A model generated the notes under the pieces. The model was not told the DNA's origin. It searched no databases and saw only the letters and a list, made by a program, of their open reading frames with translations. From Terriglobia bacterium (GTDB lineage Bacteria > Acidobacteriota > Terriglobia > Acidiferrales > UBA7541): a DNA stretch of 57,125 bases. The translations under genes and the position numbers were made by a program. Shown in pieces: positions 1-8,699 of this stretch. How positions within the stretch are numbered: position 1 is the stretch's first letter; the number at the start of each line of letters is the position of its first letter. The stretch is from contig JAIQFG010000041.1 in the NCBI GenBank assembly GCA_020073375.1, positions 1 to 57,125 of the forward strand. Direction: 5' to 3'.

Positions 1-80
1 CGCATTCAGGCTTGAGTGCCGCGCGCCAGCGCCACGCCGCCGTTTCCCCGCACCGGCCGCCTGGATCCGGCGGAAATTCG

Positions 81-401
81 CTAGCGTTTCTTGCCACGCT
101 TGGCGGATTTCTTGGCCGCCTTTTTCGCCTTCTTCGCTTTCCTGGGCGCGGCCTTGGCTTTTTTCTTGGGACCCGCTTTTTTCACTGCTTTTTTTGCCGG
201 TTTGGCCGCGACTTTTTTCAGCGCGGGCTTGCGCGAGGGCGCAGAGGGCTGCGGAGCCGCGGCAACGTCCGGGCGCTCGGTGATGACCAGTTCTTCTTCG
301 CTTTCCTCTTCCACGATTTCTTCCGGGTCGCCGCCGAGTTCTTCTTCCTCAAAGTGCACGAACTCGGTTTCGTCGCCTTGGTCTTCTTTTTCGTAGGCCA
401 T
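81..401 (-). CDS. Histone H1-like charged protein
   Basis: A 106-residue protein made of two opposite halves. Residues 1-45 are strongly acidic (runs of Glu and Asp). Residues 55-106 are almost only Lys, Ala, Arg and Pro, in repeats of the AKKAKKAAKK type, as in bacterial histone H1-like (HctA/AlgP-type) tails. No catalytic motif or signal peptide is seen. A GGGAG Shine-Dalgarno sequence lies just upstream of the ATG. The basic tail suggests nucleoid or nucleic-acid binding, and the acidic head may modulate it or contact a basic partner; both are inferences. Low-complexity Lys/Ala tails arise easily, so family membership is uncertain although the gene itself looks real. Confidence 0.7.
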   Translation of the reverse strand: MAYEKEDQGDETEFVHFEEEELGGDPEEIVEEESEEELVITERPDVAAAPQPSAPSRKPALKKVAAKPAKKAVKKAGPKKKAKAAPRKAKKAKKAAKKSAKRGKKR

Positions 402-700
402 CTGGGTTCTCCCTTCGATTCAACGCCCTATTGAGGAATGATGCGGCACGCGCAGCCACCGCGGGCTTATAAACGGAATCCGGCACCTTTGTCAAGCGTT
501 TGCCGAATCGATCATCCCGCGCCCGCCGCCGGCGGGACCGCCGGGCGGAGCCGTCCTCGCGCCCGCCCCACTATAGGGACAATCCGGAAAAAAAAGCAAG
601 GCGCGAGTGACGTGCGCCGTTCAAGTCGCGAATCTGCACGGAAGAAAACGCCATTGCACGGAAAGCGCGTCCGGGGGCTCGTTTGGGCGGCGGTTGCTAT
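402..700. other. Intergenic region, no gene seen
   Basis: About 300 bp between two minus-strand genes. Short open frames here have no ribosome-binding site or recognisable product. It should carry the promoter of the histone-like gene, but no clear -35/-10 pair could be picked out. Confidence 0.5.
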
Positions 701-2638
701 CTAGTGCGCGGAGAGAATGGTGAGTGTATCGCCCACCTGAAGCGGGCGGCTGAACAAGTAGCGGTTTCCCGATTCAATGGCCTCAACCGTGGTGCGGTAG
801 GCCCGGGCAATGGACCACAGCGTTTCGCCCTGCTTGACGCGGTGCACGACGGTGCTCGAAGCCGGCTCCATGACGGTGACGTCCCGGGGACCGTCCCGCC
901 GGGCGATGACCGTGCCGGGGGCCGCGGTCTTGGCTTTGGCCTGCTGAGCCGCCGGAGGAGTCATCCCGCCCGGATAGATCCGCAGGGACATGCCGCGCAC
1001 GACGTGGTCGGAGCGCAGATGGTTCCATTTGCGCAACTCGGCCGTGGTCACGTCAAATTCGTCGGCAATGGTCGCGACCGTGTCCGTGCGGCGCACCCGG
1101 TAGCGGAGGATTTTTCCGGTGGCCGCCTCGCTGCGGGCCGCCGCGGGGATGATCAGCTTCTCGCCCTGCTCCAGGGACGATCCCGCAGGCAGGCTGTTAG
1201 CGTCCGCAATCTCGGCAGGTTGCACGTGATACTGCTTGGCGATGGCCGACAGGGTTTCGCCCTCTTCCACTTTGTGGCGGCGCCAGCTGACCCATTTTTC
1301 CGGCGGAATGTCGGCGATTTCGGCAAAAAAACGTTCGGCGGTGCCTTCGGGAAGCCGCAGGACGAAGTCGGGATCGGCCGGGGTCACCAGGCGCAACAGT
1401 TCCGGGTTCAGGCTGCGTAGGGTGTCGAGATCGGAATCGATGGTTTCGGCCACCAGGCGCAGATCGATGGGCTGCCCCGGCTTTACCGCGTCGGCCTTGA
1501 GCGCCGGCTCCGGCTCAAACTCGATCCCGTATCGCGCCGGATCCTTGGAGATCAGGGTGAGCGCCAGGATGATGGGGACGTAGTTTTGCGTTTCCTTCGG
1601 CAGGACATTGCGGCGGTACAGTTCCCAGAAATCGGAGTAGCCGGTCCGTTCGACGGCATGCTGCACGGTTCCGGCGCCAGAGTTGTACGCGGCCATGGCC
1701 AGGTACCAGTCGCCGAACTGGCTGTAGAGGTCGCGGAGGTCGCGCGCGGCGGCGTGCGTGGCCTTTTCCGGGTCCTGGCGCTCATCGAGCCACCAGTTTT
1801 TTTGCAGGCCGTACTTATGCCCGGCAAAGGACATGAACTGCCACATTCCGCGCGCGCCGGCTTTTGAAACCGCCTGCGGCTGGAACGCGCTTTCCGCCTG
1901 GGCCAGATAAATCAGGTCCTGCGGCATGCCTTCATCCTGCAGGACACGCTGCACCATGGCGCGGTAACGCCCGGCGCGGCGCAGCCCGGTTTCGACGATG
2001 GCGCTGCCGCGCGGGGTCTTGAAATAATTCAAGTATGCAAGAACCGGGTCGTTGACCGTCAACGGAAGATCGTGGCTGATGGCCCCCACTTCGCCTTCCG
2101 CGCGCCCGCGAAGATTGGGATCGAAGGCTTCGGGCTGCGGAATGGGCTCCTCGGCGATTTCATCGATCGCCGCCGGCGTCGGTTTCTGCTCGCGGAATCC
2201 GTCTCCGTCGCGGAACGCGTTCAATTCGTCCTGGCTGACGCTTTCCACAATGTGCCGGTACAGATCGTTCAGGCGGGGGTCGCTCTCCAGGTCAAATCCA
2301 CTGGCCAGCAGCAGGTCCAGCGCGTCGTCAAATTCCTCCCGCGCTTTTCCCAGATGACCCGCTTGGAAATCCAATTCTCCGGCCTCAAACGCGGCCTTGC
2401 TCTGGGCCGCAATCCATTCCGCGGCATCCGGCTTTCGCAGGCTCAACACGGGTATGGAGCGGTGCCCGGCGTTCAGCGCCAATTCCGGCAGCGGTTCCTG
2501 CTGAGCGGAGGGAGAAGCGATTTGGATGGTCTTGGCTTGAACGGTGTGCCGGACTGAATCATCGCATCCCGCGCATACAGCAAGTGCGGCCACGGCTGAC
2601 AACATCCACATCGCCGGTTTTTGCATTCGAGAGTTCAT
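701..2638 (-). CDS. mltD: Membrane-bound lytic murein transglycosylase with LysM repeats (MltD type)
   Basis: A 645-residue exported enzyme that would cleave the glycan strand of peptidoglycan, releasing 1,6-anhydromuramyl products. The N-terminus has a hydrophobic segment ending at a cysteine (AVCAGC), consistent with a signal peptide and possibly a lipoprotein. The central SLT domain contains the catalytic-Glu motif AQAESAF near residue 250, GARGMWQF and AAYNSGAG, all typical of family 1 transglycosylases. Three C-terminal LysM modules, each with a (G/T)(E/D)T(L/V)xxIAxxY/F pattern, would bind peptidoglycan. The ATG at 2638 is preferred over an in-frame TTG at 2653. The alternating enzyme-LysM layout and length match MltD proteins of Acidobacteria. 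Confidence 0.93.
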   Translation of the reverse strand: MNSRMQKPAMWMLSAVAALAVCAGCDDSVRHTVQAKTIQIASPSAQQEPLPELALNAGHRSIPVLSLRKPDAAEWIAAQSKAAFEAGELDFQAGHLGKAREEFDDALDLLLASGFDLESDPRLNDLYRHIVESVSQDELNAFRDGDGFREQKPTPAAIDEIAEEPIPQPEAFDPNLRGRAEGEVGAISHDLPLTVNDPVLAYLNYFKTPRGSAIVETGLRRAGRYRAMVQRVLQDEGMPQDLIYLAQAESAFQPQAVSKAGARGMWQFMSFAGHKYGLQKNWWLDERQDPEKATHAAARDLRDLYSQFGDWYLAMAAYNSGAGTVQHAVERTGYSDFWELYRRNVLPKETQNYVPIILALTLISKDPARYGIEFEPEPALKADAVKPGQPIDLRLVAETIDSDLDTLRSLNPELLRLVTPADPDFVLRLPEGTAERFFAEIADIPPEKWVSWRRHKVEEGETLSAIAKQYHVQPAEIADANSLPAGSSLEQGEKLIIPAAARSEAATGKILRYRVRRTDTVATIADEFDVTTAELRKWNHLRSDHVVRGMSLRIYPGGMTPPAAQQAKAKTAAPGTVIARRDGPRDVTVMEPASSTVVHRVKQGETLWSIARAYRTTVEAIESGNRYLFSRPLQVGDTLTILSAH

Positions 2639-2888
2639 TTTGATTTCTGGCAAAGTATGTACCTGCGCCCCCGGGACTTTCTTACGCCGGACTCCAAATC
2701 AGAGCCCGACCCTGCGCGGCTCCGAGTCGAACCGCACACAGAAGAGAGCAAGGCGCTTGCCAAATGAGACGCGGGATCCCCTACACGGGAACCCCCACGG
2801 CCCTATCATAGATCAGGTAGCCCCAAAGGGGTCAATAGGGAATATGAATGGCCGTTAATTTTTCATTAACCCGATGAGTCACAGTACT

Positions 2889-4073
2889 TTAGGAGAGAGC
2901 CTGCCGTACGTCCGCGATCAGGTCATGGGCGTCTTCCAGGCCCACCGACATGCGCACCATGCCGGGTGAAATTCCCGCGGCCTCCAACTCCGCTGTACCC
3001 ATCCGGTGGTGCGATGTGTAGATTGGGAGCACAATGAGCGATTCAACTCCACCCAGGCTTGCCGCCAAAAGGAAGATTCTTACCCGATCGCAAAACCGCC
3101 GCGCCCCCGGCAGACCGCCCTTGACGTCAAATGCCAGCATTCCGCCGAAGCCGCCGCTCATCTGCCGCCGTGCCAGCCGATGATCCGGATGAGATGCGAG
3201 TCCCGGATAGTGCACGCGCGCGATTTTCGGATGGTGTTCCAGAAACCGCGCCAGCTCCAGGGCCGTGCTCGACTGCCGATGCACGCGCAATTCGAGGGTT
3301 TTCAATCCGCGAATCAACAGGTACCCCGCGTCCGGGTCCATCGACCCGCCCAGGCAAATCATCATTTCGCGGACCCGCGCGACTCGCGCGCGGCTGCCGG
3401 CCACCACGCCCGCGACGATGTCCGAGTGCCCCGCGAGATACTTGGTGGCGCTGTGCAGGACCAGGTCGAATCCCACGTCCAGCGGCTTCTGCAGCACCGG
3501 AGAACCAAACGTGCTGTCGACCATCGATATCAGCTTGTGTTTGTGCGCCAGGCCCGCCGCTTTTTTCAAATCCACCAGCTGCAGCGTGGGATTGGCGGGC
3601 GACTCCACGTACAGGACGCGGGTCTTCTCGTTCACCAGCCGGTCCACCCCCTCGAGGCTCGTCTCCACGAAATGGGTGCGAATCCCGAACCGCGGCAGTG
3701 TGTCCCGAAAAAAATTGAACGACCCGCCGTAAATCTGCCGCGTGGCGATGACCTCGTCGCCGGACTCGAGCGCCGCCAGCAGGGCGCTGGAAATAGCCGC
3801 CGTTCCCGAAGCCGTGACCAGCGCGGCCTCGGCGTGTTCCAGATCGGCCAGCTTGGCCTCGGCCGCAGCCAGCGTGGGATTGCCGTAACGCGTGTAGAGG
3901 TAGGCGCTGGATTTGCCTTCGGCAAACCGTTTTAATTCGGCGGTATCGGCAAAATTGAAATTCGATGTGCGGACAACCGGCGTGGTCACCGGAACGTTCA
4001 AGCCGTGCCGCGGTTCGCCGCTGTGAACCGCGCGGGTCGCGTCAGACCATGTGGAAGCGGTTTGCTTGGCCAT
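2889..4073 (-). CDS. Cys/Met-metabolism PLP-dependent enzyme (cystathionine gamma-synthase/lyase family)
   Basis: A 394-residue cytosolic fold-type I PLP enzyme of the trans-sulfuration family. Visible signatures are YTRYGNPT near residue 60, the ASGTAAIS phosphate-binding loop, VESPANPT, DSTFGSPVLQKPL, and the PLP-lysine motif HSATKYLAGH near residue 205. The C-terminal SVGLEDAHDLIADV is also typical. The family includes cystathionine gamma-synthase, cystathionine gamma-/beta-lyase, O-acetylhomoserine sulfhydrylase and methionine gamma-lyase. Sequence alone does not separate these reliably, so no gene symbol is given. It stands alone, followed by the EF-G-like gene upstream on the same strand, with no obvious operon partner in methionine biosynthesis. 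No strong Shine-Dalgarno sequence precedes the ATG. Confidence 0.93.
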   Translation of the reverse strand: MAKQTASTWSDATRAVHSGEPRHGLNVPVTTPVVRTSNFNFADTAELKRFAEGKSSAYLYTRYGNPTLAAAEAKLADLEHAEAALVTASGTAAISSALLAALESGDEVIATRQIYGGSFNFFRDTLPRFGIRTHFVETSLEGVDRLVNEKTRVLYVESPANPTLQLVDLKKAAGLAHKHKLISMVDSTFGSPVLQKPLDVGFDLVLHSATKYLAGHSDIVAGVVAGSRARVARVREMMICLGGSMDPDAGYLLIRGLKTLELRVHRQSSTALELARFLEHHPKIARVHYPGLASHPDHRLARRQMSGGFGGMLAFDVKGGLPGARRFCDRVRIFLLAASLGGVESLIVLPIYTSHHRMGTAELEAAGISPGMVRMSVGLEDAHDLIADVRQALS

Positions 4074-4203
4074 AATCGGACGATTGTTTCACGTGGAACC
4101 CCCGGAACGACCTCCAATTTGTCCCCAAATCTGCCCCGCGGCGCATGTTCTTCGATTCTTCCTTGCCTCCCTGCCTCCTGCCTCCTGCCTCTTTGCCTTA
4201 ACC

Positions 4204-6381
4204 CTACCCCTCCTCTTCCTCCACCACCACGCCGCGAGCCGCCTTCGCCGCTGCGATCACCTTCTCGGCGATTTCGCCGGGCACATAATCGTAGTGCGAA
4301 AATTCCATCGAGTGACTCGCGCGCCCCTGCGTCAGCGACGTCAGCGTGGTCGCATAATTCAGCATTTCGGCGAAAGGCACCTGCGCCTTGATCACCACAC
4401 TCGGGCCGCGCGCCTCGCTGCCGCTGATCCGTCCGCGCCGGGAACTCAGGTCGCCCATGATGTCGCCCGAGAATTGATCGGGCGCGTAGACCTCGACGTG
4501 CATCACCGGCTCGAGCAGAGCCGGCTTGGCCTGCTTCATGGCTTCCTTGAATGCCAGCGACCCCGCGATTTTGAAAGCCATGTCGGAACTATCCACGTCG
4601 TGATACTTGCCGTCGTAGAGCGTGGCGCGGAAATCCACGACCGGGAATCCCGCCAGGTACCCGCGCTCGGCCGAGGCGCGAATGCCTTTTTCGACCGAGG
4701 GAATCCAGTTCTTGGGAATCGCTCCGCCGAAGATGTCGTCCACAAACTCGATGCCCGCGCCGCGCACCGCCGGCTCCATGCGGATGCGGCACACGCCAAA
4801 CTGCCCGTGCCCGCCGGTCTGCTTCTTGTGCTTGCCCTCGGCGTCGGCCTTGCCGCGGATCGTTTCGCGATAGGGCACCTTGGGCGGGTGCAGCGTCAGG
4901 TCCACGTGATAGCGCTTGTGAAGCTTGGCGACCACGATCTCGATGTGCTGCTGCCCGGACCCGGCCAGCAGGAATTCCTTGGTCTGCGGGTCGCGCGAAA
5001 AATGCAGCGAGGGGTCCTCTTCCAGAATTTTGTGAATGGCCGGGCCGATGCGGTCCTCGTCCGCCCGCGTCTTGGGCTCCACGGCGAAGGTGATGGAGGG
5101 CTCGGGCAGGTGCGGCAGCGGGTAATGAATCGGCGCGGCCTTGTCGCCCAGGGTGTCACCGGTCAGCGTGTCCTTCAATTTCGCGATGGCGCCTAGATCC
5201 CCGGCATGCAACTCGGGGACCCCTGTCGCTGTTTTTCCCTGCATCACCTGGATGTGCTGGAGGCGTTCGCTGGTGCCGCGCGTGAAATTTTGCAGCGTCG
5301 CGTCGTTTTTCAGCACGCCCGACATCACCTTGAAATAACTGACGCGGCCGGAAAATGCATCAGCCAGGGTCTTATAAACGAAAATGGACACGGGTTCGGA
5401 ATCGGTGATTCTTCGCTGCACCTCGCTGCCCTTGCTGGCGGTTTCGCTGTGGCCAATGGCCAGGCCGCGCTTTGCCGGGTGGGGAAACACCTCCGCCATC
5501 AGGTCCAGCAGCGTTGCAGTTCCGATATTATGAAGGGCGGAAGTGAGCACCACCGGATAAATGCGCTTGGCAAAAAACGCGTCGCGCAGGCCTTTCATCA
5601 AGTCTTCCATGGGCAGCGTGCCCTTCTCGAAGAACTCCTCCATCAGCGCGTCGTCGCCCTCGGCCACCATCTCGACCAGCGCTTCATGGGCGGTCTTCGC
5701 GGCCTCGGCAAGGTCGGCGGGAATCTCCTCGATCTTGCGTGTGCCGTCGCCGTCCGGTGTGTAGACGTGCGCCTTCATCGTGATCAGATCGACCACGCCG
5801 CGGAAGGATTTCTCCGCGCCGATCGGAAGTTGCAGCGGCACTACGTTTCGCCCGAACACGTGCACGATCGACTCCATGGCGTGATCGAAATTCGCCAGCT
5901 CGCGGTCCATCCAGTTGATCGCGAACGCCCTCGGCAGGTCGTACTCGGTCGCGTAGTCCCACACTTTTTCCGTGCCCACCTGCACGCCCGCCAGCGCATC
6001 CACCAGGATCAGCGCCGCGTCCGCGGCCACCAGCGCCGCGCGCGTATCGTTCAGAAATGTGCTGTGGCCCGGCGTGTCCAGAAAATTAATTTTTATTTTT
6101 TCCGGCGTCTTGTCAGGGGCTTTTTCCGCGGTCCAAACGGGAGAAGTTTCTGGATGGGGCGAGGGCGCCCATTCGGCGTAGGCTTGTCCGGTGTGAATGG
6201 TGATCTTCCGGGCGATTTCCTCCTCGTCCCAGTCGGTGACGGTGCTTCCTTCGGCGACCTTTCCCAGCCGGGTGGTCATCCCCGCGGTAAACAGCAACGA
6301 CGACACCAGCTGGGTTTTGCCCGTGTCGCCGTGGCCGGCAATGCCCACATTGCGTATGGATTGCGTTGCGTAGGCTTTCAT
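4204..6381 (-). CDS. Elongation factor G-like translational GTPase
   Basis: A 725-residue GTPase with EF-G domain order. G1 is AGHGDTGKT (residues 15-23), G3 is DTPGH near residue 103, and domains II to V follow with the EF-G-like tail VPFAEMLNYATTLTSLTQGRASHSMEFSHY. The G4 motif reads NWMD instead of the usual NKMD, and G1 has GHGDTGKT rather than AHIDAGKTT. These changes place it with the EF-G-like (EF-G2/FusA-like) paralogues rather than the canonical factor normally found beside rpsL, rpsG and tuf; none of those genes is near. Its role may be ribosome-related but different from bulk translocation (inference). ATG start preceded by a G-rich stretch. Confidence 0.9.
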   Translation of the reverse strand: MKAYATQSIRNVGIAGHGDTGKTQLVSSLLFTAGMTTRLGKVAEGSTVTDWDEEEIARKITIHTGQAYAEWAPSPHPETSPVWTAEKAPDKTPEKIKINFLDTPGHSTFLNDTRAALVAADAALILVDALAGVQVGTEKVWDYATEYDLPRAFAINWMDRELANFDHAMESIVHVFGRNVVPLQLPIGAEKSFRGVVDLITMKAHVYTPDGDGTRKIEEIPADLAEAAKTAHEALVEMVAEGDDALMEEFFEKGTLPMEDLMKGLRDAFFAKRIYPVVLTSALHNIGTATLLDLMAEVFPHPAKRGLAIGHSETASKGSEVQRRITDSEPVSIFVYKTLADAFSGRVSYFKVMSGVLKNDATLQNFTRGTSERLQHIQVMQGKTATGVPELHAGDLGAIAKLKDTLTGDTLGDKAAPIHYPLPHLPEPSITFAVEPKTRADEDRIGPAIHKILEEDPSLHFSRDPQTKEFLLAGSGQQHIEIVVAKLHKRYHVDLTLHPPKVPYRETIRGKADAEGKHKKQTGGHGQFGVCRIRMEPAVRGAGIEFVDDIFGGAIPKNWIPSVEKGIRASAERGYLAGFPVVDFRATLYDGKYHDVDSSDMAFKIAGSLAFKEAMKQAKPALLEPVMHVEVYAPDQFSGDIMGDLSSRRGRISGSEARGPSVVIKAQVPFAEMLNYATTLTSLTQGRASHSMEFSHYDYVPGEIAEKVIAAAKAARGVVVEEEEG

Positions 6382-6884
6382 CTTCTACCCCCTGTTCGCC
6401 GCTGGCGGGGCGAGGTCGCCCGCTGCCGCGGGCGGCCGCACCGGGGAAATGGTAGCGGCGTAGTCGCTTCTTCTGGCGGGCCCTGCGCTTCCCATTCACT
6501 TCCGTGAACGGGAATATTACGGCTTACGAGTCAAAGCCCGCTCTTCTCTTGCAGCAGGCTCCACGCTTCAACCGAAGCGTTCAGCGTAAAAGTACAGCCC
6601 GCACCCTGATGGAAGGATGGAGGATCGCGTTCGGAGAACCCAGACCGCGCCCCCATTGCGCGGATGCTAGCACGACAGGGCGCGGCGGGCAATCGCTCTT
6701 GGATCGCGGCGGGCTGCAAAAGCTGCGCCATGCAATGCGCCGCTGCCGGCCCTTCGCGCATCCCTGTCCCCATGGCCAGCTGCATCTTTGGGCAGTCCCG
6801 TCCTTTGAAACAGGATGCAGCCCTGGCGCGGATAGGTACTCTACAATCCCTGCCCGAAAAATTTCATCTAGGAGGAACCTCGCC
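6382..6884. other. Intergenic region between divergent genes
   Basis: About 500 bp separating the EF-G-like gene (minus) and the DUF4282 gene (plus), so it should hold both promoters. A small perfect hairpin, ACGCTTC-aacc-GAAGCGT, lies at 6563-6580. Open frames running through it upstream of 6885 lack a start signal and are not supported as coding. Confidence 0.5.
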
Positions 6885-7208
6885 ATGGCTACCGCACCGT
6901 CGTATGTCGAGCAGCAAGCCATTCCCCGGGAGGATACGCTCATCGAAAGACTCATGGATTTCTCATTCGAGCGGCTGGTAACGCCGCGCATGTTGAAACT
7001 GCTTTATAGCGTGCATCTGTTGATCGGCCTCATCGCATCGGTCTGGTTTGTGTTCAGCGGTTTCCAGGCTTCCACATCGAATGGACTGCTGGCGCTCATC
7101 TTGAGCGTGCCGGCCATGCTGTTGTGGATTGTGTATTGCCGGATCGTCGTGGAATTGCTGGCTGCGGTGTTCCGCGCGGCGGCCGTGATCACCAATTCGC
7201 AGGTGTGA
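6885..7208 (+). CDS. DUF4282 family small membrane protein
   Basis: A 107-residue protein beginning at an ATG with a strong AGGAGGA Shine-Dalgarno sequence. A soluble N-terminal segment of about 30 residues with an Arg/Glu-rich stretch precedes LMDFSFERLVTPRMLKLLY. Two hydrophobic segments follow (about residues 43-62 and 70-95), the second containing the WIVYCRIVVELLAAVFR pattern typical of DUF4282 proteins. It is probably an inner-membrane protein of unknown function. It is transcribed alone and is followed by a GC-rich hairpin. Confidence 0.8.
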   Translation: MATAPSYVEQQAIPREDTLIERLMDFSFERLVTPRMLKLLYSVHLLIGLIASVWFVFSGFQASTSNGLLALILSVPAMLLWIVYCRIVVELLAAVFRAAAVITNSQV

Positions 7209-7225
7209 CGCGGGAAGGCGGCTGG

Positions 7226-7261
7226 CGGCGGCTCGTGGGTCGTGATTCACGCGAGCCGCCG
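7226..7261 (+). terminator. GC-rich hairpin after DUF4282 gene
   Basis: Inverted repeat with arms CGGCGGCTCG and CGAGCCGCCG starting 18 bp after the stop codon. There is no T-run, so it is only a plausible terminator. It also marks the edge of the AT-richer segment that follows. Confidence 0.5.
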
Positions 7262-7439
7262 GTGGGGCCGTTGTGATGGCGGAACCTAATTTGTCTCTAC
7301 AAGATTAATTAGACTTTAACACGTTAGATTGCCTGATTCCTTCATCTAAACCCGAAACACTTAAGCCTGTCCTACCAAAGCCTTGGAAGGGCACCGGCGT
7401 TTGTAACCACCTCCTGGTACTATTTCAGTCATTCCCTCC

Positions 7440-8699
7440 TTAAGTGGCATGCTCATCTTTCTTGGCGAGCTGTTGTTGCTTACGGATGGTTTCAAACGCC
7501 TCAATCTCCTCGCGAAGGGTATCGAGAGACGGTTTCGCTCGAGCGAAAGTATCGCTGTGCAGATGCGCGTCGATATATCGAGAGATGGCTTCCATACGCT
7601 GGATAATCTTTTCCACCAATCTTTTGTCGACGCATACACCTTCTAGTCGGCCGAAGCTGATAGCTTCCTCAAAACGGCCGACAACACCATTAAAGAGGTC
7701 GAAAATAATCAAGGCTTCGTAAGACGTCCGCAGGGCACCAAAACCCTGCTGCAAAACAGCTTGCTGTTCAGCAGGTGCCAATACCTTTGCCTTCGAATAC
7801 AGTTCACGCGCGATATTCGCTGACTTGTAATCCTTCTCGCAGACTGGGCTATTGTTTTGATAAACGAATCCGGGCTGGCCGTCCTCGCGCTGGATCCAAT
7901 GAGTTACTACGTCGACGTCTAGTTCCTCGGAGTTGCTCTTGACGTGGTAGAGAAATGCCAGATCATGCGTGAATATGATGACTTGCCGCAATTTCGCCAG
8001 CTCAACTAAGTGCCGCGCGAGGGTGTTTTTCCACCTTTCGTCCAATGATGTGACGGGATCATCCAGGATCACGCCATTACTGTTTTCGTCGAGGGTCAGT
8101 TCCGCAAGAAAATCTGCGATAGCGACCGCTCTCTTTTCGCCATCGCTTAGAATCTGTTCGAGGGCATAGTCGCGACCAAACTTGTCATTGTGGAGGACAA
8201 TATGGCGAACCGTCTCACCCTTATATCCTTTAGTTTCAACAGTCACACGCATATTACACTCGAAACGGCTAAGAATTTCTTCGAATAGCGCCCTAAATTT
8301 TTCCGTTACAAGTTCTTTGAAGAGCTTGTTGTATTCGGAAGTTATTGCGGCAGTCGTCCCGAGAGTGCGGCGTGCTTGGGCAGCCCATTTCATTCCTTCC
8401 ACATAAACTCTCAAGTCCTGGAGCTTCTCAGAAAGCATCTGACGATGCTTTAATTCTCGGAGCGAATTGCCTGCTTTCGTTAATTTCTGACCTGCGTCAG
8501 AATTGTGAAGACCATCAATTTCGCGCTGACGTATTCCTTGGAGGCGCTTCAGGTCGGTAACATCAAGATTTATCAGCGGAGGGATTGATGCGTCTCGATA
8601 GGCAACTAGAGACTCAATCATTTCCGCGCGGCGCTCCGTACAGGCTTCTCTCTGGGCTTCGATCGCTGGAATAAAGTCTTGTAGCTCACTTTCTATCAA
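7440..8699 (-). CDS. C-terminal half of a split RloC/PrrC-like AAA ATPase
   Basis: A 419-residue frame directly continuing, in the same reading frame, the gene ending at 8700; only one TGA separates them and this part would need a TTG start without a good ribosome-binding site. It carries a coiled-coil arm (about 1-110), the ABC signature LSDGEKR (184-190), Walker B and D-loop VILDDPVTSLDE (210-221) and the switch histidine FTHD (H245). These complete the ATPase whose Walker A lies in the other half. The C-terminal region has RTSYE (R324, E328) and RYIDAH (R374-x4-H379), resembling HEPN/anticodon-nuclease motifs of PrrC/RloC-type proteins. The role as a defence RNase is inference. The region is visibly AT-richer than its neighbours, suggesting transfer. 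Confidence 0.8.
   Translation of the reverse strand: MIESELQDFIPAIEAQREACTERRAEMIESLVAYRDASIPPLINLDVTDLKRLQGIRQREIDGLHNSDAGQKLTKAGNSLRELKHRQMLSEKLQDLRVYVEGMKWAAQARRTLGTTAAITSEYNKLFKELVTEKFRALFEEILSRFECNMRVTVETKGYKGETVRHIVLHNDKFGRDYALEQILSDGEKRAVAIADFLAELTLDENSNGVILDDPVTSLDERWKNTLARHLVELAKLRQVIIFTHDLAFLYHVKSNSEELDVDVVTHWIQREDGQPGFVYQNNSPVCEKDYKSANIARELYSKAKVLAPAEQQAVLQQGFGALRTSYEALIIFDLFNGVVGRFEEAISFGRLEGVCVDKRLVEKIIQRMEAISRYIDAHLHSDTFARAKPSLDTLREEIEAFETIRKQQQLAKKDEHAT

Noticed and set aside
438..704. Small plus-strand open frame between the histone-like and MltD genes
   Set aside because: No ribosome-binding site, mixed composition and no domain; overlaps the expected promoter region.
2680..2760. 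tRNA-like GGTTCGACTC (T-arm look-alike) on the minus strand
   Set aside because: The flanking bases do not form a 5-bp T-stem and no anticodon or acceptor arm could be folded.
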